Counted from the stretch's first letter, positions 32,057 through 43,287 are shown. The stretch: 64,000 bases of DNA from Chrysopilus asiliformis (GCA_964034945.1 OZ035960.1:88811848-88875847), one strand, 5' to 3'. Program-made: numbers and translations. Notes: a model not told the origin generated them from the letters alone.

Positions 32057-35000
32057 ATGCATGTCCTGCGATTAACAATTATAATTGGTATTTATCTAAT
32101 TTGTGGTGTATATGATCAGGTAAATAATGTTTTAACTTAAAACTTTTTAGTTAATCCCTTCATGCTCGACTTTTTCCCTGCAATTAGACTTTTTTTTTGG
32201 TCGGTTGTTGTTCTTTAGCCGTAAGAGGCACCATAAAAAATGTTTAATGTTCACAACCCATCGGTGTGGCCCCCTCCTCACGGCTCGATGCCGGGTATTT
32301 TTTCTGCTAATGAAATCAACCCTATTAATTATTTACCCAAGAGCACAAACGGTCGTAAAGTGGTCGTCCCAACTTTAGATTTATGACTGTATGGTTGCGA
32401 CAACTACTTCACGACCTGTTGGGTGTAAACCCCTTTTAGAAATCTCTTCTACTAGTATTTCCTAAACATCTCAGGAGACTTTGAGACTCGGTTTTGAATT
32501 ATACACATCTCGTCCTTCAAAATTCTTTTTGATCATTCAAATTTATCCCACCGCTTGTATGTTACCCCCTTCAATGTCCTGATGCATTGAAGAAACTTGA
32601 ATTTGGTGAATTGTCATGAAAATTTTAGGCATGACAGAAAAATATTTGACATTTTCGTATTTCTGTTTTCAACAAAATCATCTGCTAGACAGAAAATTCT
32701 TTCAATTTACCACCCTCGTAGAAAGAGTGTCCTCGAAAATATTTCAACTCAATGCTCCTTCTACTTCTAACTCCCACGCCTGCTATCTCCCTGATCATTA
32801 GAGAAATTTTGACACGGTTTTTGTCATCGGCTCGGTTTTCCTCGATGCGAAGTTTTCACCCACTAAGGGTTCTGCCATACACAGCGTTTTTGGACGAGGC
32901 GTTTTCCGAGTCGGCTTTTAAAAGCTACCCTTCCCCTTGCCTGTTAGCCCCTCTCCCGCTATCTCTTAAACCTTTGAAGCAATCTTAACGCGTTTTTCGC
33001 CATTAACCTATAGTACGTGAAGTGATGAACCTGAAAAGTCGTCGAATCGACAGTCGCCTGTGACCTTACTGAATCCCTAACAAGATTGGTGTTACGCGTC
33101 ATAGGACGGGCTTTAATTCTAATAACATATATTTTTTAAATTCAATCTTTTCATTCCTTATTCTTGTCAAACTTTGTGTTTCATTTTTGTAAAATTCGAT
33201 ATCATTTTGTTTTTTGATTATTTCACCAACATAAATATTAACAGATTTTTATTTAAAAATAGCGGATTTTACGCGGAAAATCATTGAAATGCGACTTGGA
33301 AAAAGATCAAATATGTGTGAACATAACATGCAGCTTGAATAAAATGAAAAATGGCTCCACAACAATTTCGGTTTCTTGTAATTTAAGTCGACCAGTAGCG
33401 GATGCAAGTGTAAGCTAAGATTTATTTAATATAAATATAATAGGAATGTCTGTTCATCTGTATGATCGCCTAAAATTCGAGAAACATTGAACCGATGGTC
33501 ATGAAACTTTCAAGGAAAGAGACTGGCATCAAGGAGCGGGTTATAGACCACGTGTTATAGACCCAAGGTTATAACGGGTTTTGGCCGGGGTCTTCGGTCT
33601 TAGTTAGATAGCCAATAAAGCTAATCGGGGTTGAAACAAAGTTTATTTAACAAAATCTGAATCTTCGCAGCAAAAAATCTCGTTATAAAGATATCTGTTG
33701 ATTGAAGTATTCCTTTTGCTCTGATAACAACATATCTTGAAATTTCATCGTTTATTTTTACTCCAGCGCCACCACTCAATTTTTAAAACAGTCAAAACAG
33801 CACAATAAACTAAAATATTTATTTCACATTTTGTGAAGTTGGCGCTTCTCTGCAAAATCCTTGGAAATGCGTTCATTATAAGCATATTTGATTTAAAATA
33901 AATTTTTTTGATACTGCTCGCTTCACTTGATGTATTTTCAGCGTCACCACCAAAATTAATCGCCCTTAAGCCCAATTCAGACTAACGATTGCGATTACGA
34001 ATGAAGCTTCTCGACCAATCAGATCAAAGCTTTCAACGATAAGGATATGAAAGCTTTGATCTCATTGGTCAAGGAACCTCACTCGTAAACGCAATCGCAA
34101 TTGCAATCGTTAGTCTGAATTAGGCTTTATGATGAGAATTACAATCCGTGATGCTCCAATTTATTCTTTAACTGACGTCACTTTATAAACCGCCATTTCA
34201 CTAATTTCTTCGTTTCTTCCTTTCGCAAATAAATATATAAATGAGGTGGATTACTAGAAAGCTGTAATGGATAATTTGCATCATTCCACTCCTTTTCAAA
34301 ATTCTTCAATAAAGATACATAATTATGGAAAATTCCATTAAGGTGACGTCACAATCGTTTGTATTAACACCATGTTTTATTGTATAAATTGTGCAGGGCT
34401 GTGCACACCTCAACAGAACCGAGTTGACATTTTTATAATGATAAAAAGCTAAAGATATCTTTAGTTGATTTTGTTATCTCCCAACTAAACTAAATATGAA
34501 GTCCCGGGTCATAACAGAGTTCTCTAGTTTTTACTTTCTGGCAACGATATATTTTATTATTACTTAATAATAAAAAAATAATCAGGGATGGCAAACGAAA
34601 AAAAAATCGTAACGTTATACATTTCGTTATGTAAAGAAATTCGAATTTTATTTCGTTACGTTATTTTGTTTTGTAACAATAAAAAGTTTGATTTCGTTAC
34701 GTTATACCATTATTATTTCGTTACACACTGAAATTGAAAACCAAAAAAATGCAATTTTTTTTTATTTATTTATCACCAAGTGATTTTTTAATTTCTCACC
34801 AAGTAATTCAGTTCAGTTTCCATAAAAATAAATTCTATAAAAAAATAAATTCTATAAAAAAAACAATTCTATAAAAAAATAGTTCTATAACAAAATTAAT
34901 GAAACTTAACAAAAAGAAAATACAAAAAAAAACCTTAAGTAATTCTTCGTTTGGTTCATTAAAAAAATCGTTTGGTTCATTAAAAAAATTGCCTAACGAA

Positions 35001-36474
35001 AACGACATTTTTTTGTCAATATCAAAGATATTGAATTTTAGTCTATTTTGACGTCGCAGATTCTAAGTCGGACTTTGCTTTCGCCAGATTCACTCTAATT
35101 CTGGAGATACCAAAAAGAAAATATTTTCGATACCAAAAAACTTGTTTAACACGTTCACTGCCAAATTCATTTTGTTGTGTCTATGCTATTTGCCAACGCC
35201 AATTTATCATAGAACATAAAATTAAAACGTAGGATTTTATGTGTAAGTACTAAATTAAATTCATAATTCATATATCGTCGGCTAAGAGTGAAATTGTGCT
35301 AAGTCCATTGTACCAAATTTTCCAGAAGAGCAATAAAAAACCTTGTCAAATCATTTTAATTTTCATTTGAAGAAAAGAGAGTCTCATTTAAAGAAAACTG
35401 AGCCCAATTTTTCTCATTTAAATAAAACTCAGTGTTATTGAAAGAGAATTAAAACGATATAACAAGGTTTTCATTGCTCTTCTGAAAAATTATTCCAAAT
35501 GGACTTAGCACAATTTCACTCTTAGCCGACGATATGCAATTTCTCCATTTCCAAACCAAAAATCAGAGTCTAACTCGCTACCCCACACAAATAAAATTAG
35601 CAATGGCTCATAAAAATCATACGCCAACTGCGAGTATATTTGTAGTTGGCCTAGACGGCAGTGAACGTGTTAAAAAAATTTCTTTTCGTATCTCCAGAAA
35701 TTGAGTGAATTTGAACAAAATAAAGTTCGATTTAGAATCAAAATAGGATTAAAAATACTACCCTAATATTTTTAATTATATTTTATGCAGGGGTAGGTTT
35801 GTGGGGTTATACTTGATGAGTTTTTCACAAAAAAAAAAAATAAAATTAAAAGAAAGCAAAAATAAACAAATAACAAGGAAATTAAATAATTTTTTTTCGG
35901 TTTTCGTTACGATTTTCGTTATTGTAACGGAATTAAATTTCTATAACGTTATAGGGCAGATTTGAAGAAAAAACCGGAAAATCATTATTTCTTTTCGTTA
36001 TTTTGCTACGTTACGATAACGTTTCCCATCCCTAATCATAATAGCAATAATAAAAATAAAACAAGATACAAAAATAATTAAAAATAAAAATTTCTAAACA
36101 AATATTTTCATTGTTAATTAATAAGTTGACCTAATTTTTTTTTTCTATAGATTTTCTTTGAGTTTTCTTTAATGCAAGGCAAGAAGATGTTGGCAAAGTC
36201 AAATTATCTTGTGGAGCTATGCTCAACTACAAGAGATAGGAAACAAAGTTCGTTTATAGAAAAAATCTTTGATTTTGGACGAGCTTTTGAAGAGGGCAAA
36301 CATTCATGCCCCATGGAAGGACATCAATCAGTTCGCGAGTTACCGACTAGTCTAAGCATGATACCACCAATCGTCCCGTATGGTAATTTACGCGTCGAAT
36401 ATTGGATGCATGAGACAACTACAAACACAACCATGATTCATGTCATTTTTAATGGTCAAGTTACAAGGAAATAA
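32057..36474 (+). CDS. secreted DUF1091/DM8-like protein 5 (177 aa, 3 exons, long introns)
   Basis: Exons 32057-32119, 33263-33409 and 36151-36474, phase 0, with GT-AG introns of 1143 and 2741 bases. Exon 1 encodes MHVLRLTIIIGIYLICGVYDQ, a signal peptide; exon 2 (49 codons) has the four-cysteine pattern with CVNITC and ends SRPVADAS; exon 3 starts IFFEFSLMQGKK and has VELCSTTRD, SCPMEGHQSVRE and PPIVPYG. The coding sequence is intact although both introns are swollen by repeats; intron 1 has a GC-richer repeat at 32750-33100 related to 46080-46200. A poly(A) signal is at 36601. Whether such long introns are spliced efficiently cannot be judged here. Role unknown, predicted secreted. Confidence 0.72.
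33968..34128. mobile_element. hairpin MITE in intron 2
   Basis: AAGCCCAATTCAGACTAACG pairs with CGTTAGTCTGAATTAGGCTT at the right, and the arms continue with ATTGCGATT and GATCAAAGCTTTCA matching GAAAGCTTTGATC. About 160 bp, non-coding. Confidence 0.82.
35150..35669. mobile_element. piggyBac-like MITE nested in the hAT
   Basis: Inverted ends CACGTTCACTGCC and GGCAGTGAACGTG lie between two perfect TTAA sites (35146-35149 and 35670-35673). It is non-coding and contains MITE B copy 2. Confidence 0.85.
35272..35534. mobile_element. MITE B, copy 2
   Basis: Same ends (TATCGTCGGCTAAGAGTGAA) and body as 5953-6191, with longer nested internal inverted segments (AAAGAAAACTGAGCCC and reverse). It is the innermost of three nested elements in intron 2 of this gene. 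Confidence 0.9.
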
Positions 36475-38032
36475 ATGAAAAATGATGAAATTTTCAATGT
36501 CTAAAAATCATTTTAAATTGAACTTAAAAAAAACACAAGAAAAATTTGTTGTAAAAAATTGATTGTAAAAAAAAGTACTTTCCAAAGTGAAAATATGCTT
36601 AATAAACATCTGGCATTTTATTGATTTCATAAAAATCTTACACGTCTCTCGTAAAGATACAAAACGCATTCCTGCTAACGAATTTTTATCTGAAACACAT
36701 ACAAATTAATTGAAAAGTGCAAAAGGAAAAAAAAAATCTTTAAAAGAACAACACGTGAATTCCAACTTACCAATCACCAACAGTAGAGCAGTCTTGGTGT
36801 TTTTTTATACATGAAATCTTTACGTTGCGTCTGCGAACTTTTTTTAAATTCAAATTTTTGTATTTTCTTTTAGAAAATGCAGTCTGAAAGTCAGCCAGTC
36901 ACATCTGCCACGCGACACTGGTTGCATTTTTTAGGCCTCTAGGCCTTCAAATGCCGTCAAACTCAAACAACGAAGGCCTCTTTAGGATGTCGTCAAAGTG
37001 TTTTTCTTATAACCAAAAATTAACTTCGATGGGGTTGTGTCAAAAATTAGCCTCGGGCGAGATTTATAAACTGTTTTTTTTTTCCTTAATCTTCGAAAAT
37101 TCTGTTTCTTGATGGAGGGCCAACGGACTTTTAATAATTTTTTTTTCGATTCTCATCTGTTGTCTCTACCGATTATGGAATCATCACGAATTCGGGATTA
37201 AATTACACGAAAGTTATGTTGCATAGCATGTAAACTTGGCTGGCAATAAAGCAATTTACACCTTAACAAAACTTATGGAAAATATCTTCGCGTTTGAATT
37301 TATGCATTCATAAAACTTTTGGGAAATTCAATTAAAACTTCTCAACCATAAATACTCGTAAGAATTTTCGAGTTTATTTTTGTGCTACACACATGTTGGT
37401 TAAGAAGGATCACATTTTATCTCATTGAAGTAGGTATCCTTTTTCAGCTGGAAACTACATAAGACAACATCAGCACTTAAATATTGTAGTTGAAAATTTC
37501 TTTAAGGATCAATAAGTTTTATGATTATAACTTTATAACGAACTAGAATTGCTTCCAGGAACATAAAAGAGACTTCTTTTGAATGCTTCACTGAGCAAGC
37601 AACAATTTGAAGAGCGGGTTCAAAATTAAATGTGCTACAAAAAAAATCGGATAGTTTACAACCCTTTCTAATGACTTTTGATTCAGACTTTTTAAGACTA
37701 CCACGAATATTCCTTGGCATATTGACCAACACAATTTCTTTCAATTTTAAAAGGGGTTAGTCAAACAGTTGTTTCTAATACAGCTGCCATGGGATTTTTG
37801 TACAGAATTTGGTTTGGTAACAGATAGAAACTGGTCTTTTGAATTATACAGCAATTAGTTTTTAAAATTCCTTTTTTTTTTGAAGAATGTGATGTCATTA
37901 AATGAGTTGTTAGAACCCGAAAATTACTTCTGATCTTTTAAATTGTCTAGTCTCACTATTTGCTTCCTTGTAAAGTAGTATTATAAAGTATTGTATTCAT
38001 AAAAATGTCGACCTCTTAATTTTGCCTAAAAA
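36475..38032. other. intergenic between convergent DUF1091-like genes
   Basis: The poly(A) signal AATAAA at 36601-36606 serves the plus-strand gene. The rest is AT-rich with no gene or shared repeat recognised. Confidence 0.5.
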
Positions 38033-38881
38033 ACATAACAAAAGCTATAATTGCCAATCAGACAATTATTGAAAACCCATATGGTGATATTCGTATCAAA
38101 ATTTGAACAGTTGTACCAATCCATTTTTGTCTATTAATGAATTTAGCGTTGCATTTTACGAAAAACGAATCTGCGTAAAATTTCAAGTCTCTAGCTCAAT
38201 CCGTGCGCCCGCAATCCGCGCCACAGACGGACAGACAGACAGGCGAACAGACAGACAGGCGAACAGACAGACAGACAGGCGGACGGACATACGGACGGAT
38301 GAAAATTCATTTTTTTTTATCATTCTAAACACACTGGTGTAATTCATTTTTGTGTGCGATAACGGGATCTTGGCCTTACAAACAGTAAGGCAAATTTAAT
38401 ATACCCTTTGGCTTCGCCATACGGGTATAAAAAAAATTGAATTTTGCATGTCCGTCCGTCCGTCTGTCTGTCTGTCTGTCCGTCTGTCTGTCTGTCTGTC
38501 TGTCTGTGCGGATTGCAGTGCAAGGATTGAGCTAGAGACCTGAAATTTTACGCAGATTCGTTGTTCGTAAAATGCAAGGCTAAGTTCGTTAATGGGTAAA
38601 AATGGATTATACAAACGAAAACGTTTTTTGCGAATATCTCAAAAACGGTGCATCTTATCAAAAAAGTGCAAGAACAAAAGTTATTTAGGATATGATTCTA
38701 CATAAAACTTCCATACATCAAAATCCGATTGCAATAAATTTTAAAAAACCTTATTGAAAAGTTTGACTTCCAAGTGGAATTTCGATACAACTGTTCGCTG
38801 GTCAATTAAACTTCGAATAATGTCATATCACCATAGGGGTTTTCAATAATTGTCAGATTGGCAATTACATATTTTGTTACG
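38033..38881. repeat. dispersed repeat A, head-to-head double copy
   Basis: The left part (38033-38430) is repeat A in reverse with its middle deleted, ending at the head sequence ATACGGGTATA. The right part (38431-38881) is a forward copy lacking its own head and starting near the GAATTTTGCATGTCCGTCCG segment. Both have their own GTCTGT arrays (38225-38300 and 38455-38510). The unit is therefore a large imperfect inverted repeat sharing one head. Confidence 0.75.
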
Positions 38882-39407
38882 TTAAAAGATTTTTCTAAAC
38901 TATTATCTTTACTTTATTCAGGTTGTATTTTTTTTTTATGTAGTTTTGTTTGGTACAGTTAAAGGCGAATAAAAATGGGTGGTTGTGCTGAGGGATGATA
39001 TCAAGAGGAGTAATAGGTAGTATATTTTATTATTACTTTTTTTTGCTGTAATTTGCCATACGGTAATTATATTAAAGTTAAAAATTTAGTCATTATGGTC
39101 GAATTCCAGACTGTAACGTCACACTTGGACTGCCTCCCCTTCCTACCACGGCCCACTTCGTCGTGCTTAGTCGTACCCCCCGACCCTCCTAAGATGTAAC
39201 GTATTTTATGGACAGCCCCTTATAAAAAATATATTTTTTAGTAGATTTTGTTTAATTTTTCATTAAAGAACCAATTAAATTTTTTACAGAAACAATTGAA
39301 TTTTTAATAAGAGACACAATTAAATGATTTCAAAGTTCTTATATAAACATTATGTAAAATTCCTGCCAGTACCCAATTCTTCATAGCCGCAGCAGATGTT
39401 CTTGTTA
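38882..39407. other. 3' flank of the minus-strand DUF1091-like gene
   Basis: AT-rich, no recognised element. 39090-39190 is less AT-rich (TGCCTCCCCTTCCTACCACG) but has no open frame of note. Confidence 0.4.
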
Positions 39408-40073
39408 TTAGTTCAATAAAATTCTTTTAAACTCTACAACACCTTTGGCTAATATTACTGTTAAATTTGTCGTTGTTTCGTATTGTCGATAGACAATCAT
39501 GAACACACCATTTGGTAAAATTGGCGGTAAACCAATAATCATTGCCGGATGATCGCGAATCTCTTGTTTTCCAAACCTTGGGCATGTATTATTCGTTTTA
39601 TCACTTTTCGGGTCAATTTTAAATATAGTATCGAAAAATTTATTAGACTTGTATGTTTTGGTTGTTGAACACAGATCAATCTCCAATGGAGTATGAAATT
39701 GTCGAAATCCATTTCCTTTTTTTATCCAAATTGCGGACTGCAACTTTTTAAGCGATGCAATTTATACTAAGTTATTTATCACAAAATCGAAAAGAAAAAT
39801 TAAATTACTGTCAAATCTGCAACTGGGCGTTTTAATGTACAGAAAAATGTAGTCGTCCGGGAACGATTTGGCCACCGAGTTATGTAACAATTTGGATCAC
39901 CACATATTTGGTCAGGTGCTTCATTACAAGAAATTGATTTGAGACGGCTAACCAATGTTCGCTGCATTATACAAAATGATATTAAAAAATTTCTTAGCTT
40001 TATATTTTCTTAAACTTACCTCAGATAAGCAAATATGACCCAAAACGGCAAACATCACTAAAAAGTTTAACAT
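39408..40073 (-). CDS. secreted DUF1091/DM8-like protein 4 (178 aa, 3 exons)
   Basis: On the minus strand: exons 40073-40020, 39961-39809 and 39737-39408; introns of 58 and 71 bases, GT-AG, phase 0. Exon 1 encodes MLNFLVMFAVLGHICLSE, a signal peptide of 18 residues; exon 2 has 51 codons and four cysteines (ISCN, QICG, NCY, FFC) plus WPNRSRT; exon 3 has AIWIKKGNG, EIDLCSTTK, TCPRFGKQEIRD and PPILPNG. The closest paralogue is the gene at 12878-13565, with identical exon 1 and 2 lengths. It lies convergent to the gene at 32057-36474, 2.9 kb apart. This compact copy is the cleanest model for the family's structure. Confidence 0.78.
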
Positions 40074-40134
40074 TTTTGAAGTCGTGATTTGCAAACAAGA
40101 AACCTGACTGGGTAAAATTTTGTCCATCAGTGAT

Positions 40135-40141
40135 TTTTATA
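40135..40141 (-). promoter_or_regulatory. candidate TATA box of DUF1091-like gene 4
   Basis: TATAAAA on the minus strand, about 62 bases before the start codon at 40073, suggesting a transcription start about 30 bases before the ATG. Position-based inference. Confidence 0.4.
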
Positions 40142-40452
40142 AATTCATTTTTTTATCTGTTTTTTTCCGATTTCAAAATGTAAAATAAATTTAGTAAGTA
40201 TTTTTTGTGTATACATTTTTTAATGATTAAAACAATTTATTTTTCTGTGCAATTACCCGAGAGTGCCATTCAATTTAATGTTAGAGTTTGTACTACAGTA
40301 AATCCCGGATAAGTGCACATGGGAAAAATTTTGAATTTGTTGTGCAGTAACGAGGGTTTTCGTTTATACCATCCCAGGGAGCCCAAAGTTCTAAGAAAAT
40401 TTTCACGATGTCTATCCTTCTTCGCACGAACAGATGCCTTTTTGATTTTTTT
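40142..40452. other. short intergenic stretch
   Basis: AT-rich upstream flank of the minus-strand gene. Nothing further recognised. Confidence 0.3.
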
Positions 40453-40941
40453 TATACCCGTATGGTGAAACCAAAGGGTATATTAAATTTGCCTTACAGT
40501 TTGTAATGCCAAGATCCAGTCATCACACATAAAAATGAATTACACCAGTGTGTTTAGAATCATAAAAAAAAATTGAATTTTGCATGTCCGTCCTTCCGTA
40601 CGCCTGTGAGCTAGAGACTTGGAATTATACACAGATTCGTTTTTCGTAAAATGCAAGACTAAGTTCGTTAGTGGGCAAAAATGCACCATTAGGAAGGGAA
40701 GGGGGGTACCCACCATACAAAAAAATTGCAAGAACAAAAATTATTTAGGATATGATTCTACATAAAACTTCCATATATCACAATTCTATTGAAATAAATT
40801 TTAAAAAATCTTATTGAAAAGTTTGACTTCCAAGTGGAATTTTGATACAACTGTTCGCCGTTCATTTAAACTTCGAACAATGCCATATCACCATATGGGT
40901 TTTCAAAAATTGCCAGAATGGCAATTATAGCTTTTGTTATG
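40453..40941 (+). repeat. dispersed repeat A, copy with reduced array
   Basis: Starts at the palindromic head TATACCCGTATGGTGAAACC and ends AATTATAGCTTTTGTTAT. The GTCCGT array is reduced to a few units (40585-40605), and the segment with AAAACGGTGCATCTTATC is deleted. Open frames inside are not genes. Confidence 0.85.
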
Positions 40942-41441
40942 TTGTAATCTCACTTCACAAATATTCAAACAAAACAATGAATTAACATAGTTATTTATTT
41001 AGCGTAAACAGACAAAAAAATCTGAAATTACACTTGAAACTAGTTGTCACATCAAAATTTCCTGAAAGCACAAAACATATTCAGCCATTTGTTGCTACCA
41101 TTTAATTTTTATCATAAAGTTCATATTGTTTGTAATTTTGCAAATATAATAGGGGTGGAGTCAGCTTTAGATTCAGTAATTTGTATCCGCTCTAGATTGT
41201 TTAGTTTAGCAGATTCACGCTTCTGGGCATCTATCCCACCGGGGCCTTACCCTATCAGATGAATTAATGGGAATGACATTCCCTACGATTTTGTCCTCTA
41301 TTGTTATTTGCTATCTATTACAGTTATTGACATATTTTCATCTTCTACCGTTATCAAGATATTTTAGATTTTGTGAAATAAATCATATTTTTAGATAAAC
41401 TAATATTTTATTTGTCGGGTTATAGTGTAAATTGTGGAGAA
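40942..41441. other. unassigned stretch
   Basis: AT-rich, no gene or repeat recognised. 41150-41260 is somewhat GC-richer and lies in a chance open frame. Confidence 0.3.
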
Positions 41442-41577
41442 ATCTGTGGCAACAAGGAATAAGGGCCTAAGTCTGTTTTTAGGCTAAGCCAAATTGCTCT
41501 GTCTATTAAAGTAAATACAGATCTTTTTGAATTGATCTGAAAATCGACTTAGGCCCTTATTCCTTGTTGCCACAGAA
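41442..41577. mobile_element. hairpin MITE A, copy 2
   Basis: Arms ATCTGTGGCAACAAGGAATA and reverse complement, with the same centre (TTGCTCTGTCTATTAAAGTA) as the other copies. Here both arms carry GGAATAAGG where the other copies have AGTCATAAG. Confidence 0.9.
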
Positions 41578-41749
41578 ATGTAGATTTTTTATAAGAAAGT
41601 CATGTGCTGTTTACATCAGATTTTTTTTTTCGATTTTCTTAATTATGTTAGATTAAAAAAAATTAAATTGTTGATGTTTTTGTATCGGATTTAATGCCGC
41701 TGGCAAACGACGATTAACCTTCTTCCTCCCGTCATAAAAAAATGATATT

Positions 41750-42010
41750 ATATATCAGTAAAAGTATATTAGATTTAATATACCATTTGTAACGCATCGA
41801 ATCAATCACCGGACACCAAAATGACCTACAACAGGGTGTTAGGGATGACAAAAGATTTTGATTTCCGCATGTACGTCCGTCTATCCGCCTGTGAACATCA
41901 CAGCTTTCGAACGGGTTGAGCTAGAGACTTGAAACTTTGTATAGTTGCATTTCTCGTGGCTATGGCTAGGCTAAGTTCTTGAACATCTAAATCACGGCCA
42001 AAAAAGTACT
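41750..42010 (+). repeat. dispersed repeat B, 5' part
   Basis: AGTATATTAGATTTAATATACC, then the GGACACCAAAATGACC segment, a very short CCGTCTATCCGCC array, GAGCTAGAGACTTGAAACTT and GCTAAGTTCTTGAACATC. It is cut off at about 42010; the unit appears to resume at 43678 (TTAGGGATGAC) after other insertions. Confidence 0.7.
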
Positions 42011-42388
42011 AGGTCTAGGGGGAACTAGGGAATAAAATCGCTGGTCAGTGTACTAACAGGTCATTCATTGTCAACTCAACTAGCACTTAAACAGCATTAG
42101 GCTTCCAATCGATTCGTCATGCAATCTTTGCGACGCAAAGGAAGAAACGGCAGAACACCACTACCTCTGCTTGTGTTCTTTCTTCCAGAATCACAGACTA
42201 AACACCTTTGGCAGTCGTTTTCTAAACCCTCTGGTTGTCGGTAGGACCCCTGCGAACAGAATTTCCACCTTCATTCGTGGGTATTTCCAGAATTTCCAGC
42301 TTCTTCACAGGAGATTCTTGAACGAATTAATAAATAGTAGCCAGATCCTCTACACCAATGCACAATGGACCCAACTCATGGTCTAAGT

Positions 42389-43227
42389 CAGGGGTGTCCA
42401 ACCTTTTAGCTTTCCTGGGCCAAACTGGGAGAAGACAAGATATATTGGGCCACAAATAAAATATACTAACCCTAAAGATACACTGCCGGTCAAAAAAACT
42501 TGACCGATGATAAAAAAAACCAATTTTTCGACTTTTCACTCATGTTTCATGACTATTTGGGCCCGCTTTTCGAGTGACACTTGTTTTTTTCTTGTCATAA
42601 TTAATATATTACACTTACGAAAGCCGATTTAAAAAGTATTGAATCAACCTTTTTTTGTAATTTTATTATATTCTTAAGAGTGACAAAGAACCATGCATTT
42701 TTCGACGATTTTTATGCCCCCTGGCTAACGTTTGAACCAGTTGGGGTTTCACTTTCGTATTACCCCCATTGGAAAGGTAATTTTCTCTAGTTTCATGGAT
42801 ATAATCTCTTTTTTGGCGGGGAACTACAGCGGGATGGTCAGCTGCCATCTTAGGCGCACTGCTTTTTTGATGGAAAAATCATTTTTTGATGGAAAAATCA
42901 TTGCGCCTAAGATGGCAGCTGACCATCCCGCTGCAGTTCCCCGCCAAAAAAGAGATTATATCCATGAAACTAGAGCAAATTACCTTTCCAATGGGGGTAA
43001 TACGAAAGTGAAACCCCAACTGGTTCAAACGTTAGCCAGGGGGCATAAAAATCGTCGAAAATCGAAAAATTGGTTTTTCTATCATAGGTCAAGTTTTTTT
43101 GACCGGCAGTGTAGCTGATTAGTAAAATAACGTAGAGTATATACAAATAACAATTTTAAGTAATTTAAACTTCATTAATTCATTCAAACACGTCCTTGGG
43201 TGACATGTACCGGGTTGGACAAGCCTG
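42389..43227. mobile_element. hAT MITE (family K), copy 2, carrying a nested element
   Basis: Same ends as 28051-28290 (CAGGGGTGTCCAACC / GGTTGGACAAGCCTG) and an exact 8-bp duplication GTCTAAGT (42381-42388 and 43228-43235) in the LINE tail. The only large difference from copy 1 is the palindromic insertion at 42481-43111. Confidence 0.93.
42481..43111. mobile_element. long-palindrome TA-inserted element (Tc1/mariner-type ends)
   Basis: Ends CACTGCCGGTCAAAAAAACT and reverse complement, flanked by TA (42479-42480, 43112-43113). Arms of about 140 bases (42722-42860 and 42907-43045) are almost perfectly complementary around GATGGAAAAATCATTTTTTG. The left side has about 180 extra bases (42540-42720) bounded by TTCGAC repeats. 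The open frame 42732-43118 arises from the palindrome and is not a gene. Confidence 0.9.
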
Positions 43228-43287
43228 GTCTAAGTGCTTATGAGCTGATTTTTACATCGGCTTCACAGACAATTCATCTATCTATCT

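Larger units (their letters stand above)
34583..36034. mobile_element. non-autonomous hAT in intron 2
   Basis: Ends CAGGGATGG and CCATCCCTA are inverted repeats; flanking 8-mers AAAATAAT and ATCATAAT agree at 6 of 8 positions. Subterminal CGTTACGTTAT/ATAACGTTAC words are repeated at both ends, and the inner arms (TCTGGAGATACCAAAAAG and reverse) are also inverted. It carries the nested TTAA element at 35150. Confidence 0.75.
42040..43287 (+). mobile_element. LINE relic: end of an RNase H-bearing non-LTR element
   Basis: 42045-42384 encodes, with one frameshift near 42095, LTGHS.. then CNLCDAKEETAEHHYLCLCSFFQNHRLNTFGS, the region following RNase H in R1/I/LOA-like non-LTR retrotransposons, ending QWTQLMV and a stop at 42384. 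The 3' untranslated region is interrupted at 42389 by a hAT and resumes at 43228, ending in ATCT repeats (43277-43287). The rest of the element is absent: a 5'-truncated insertion. Confidence 0.72.

Noticed and set aside
42732..43118. 128-codon frame
   Set aside because: Produced by reading through a long palindrome; the opposite strand shows a mirror-image frame (42848-42666) of the same residues.
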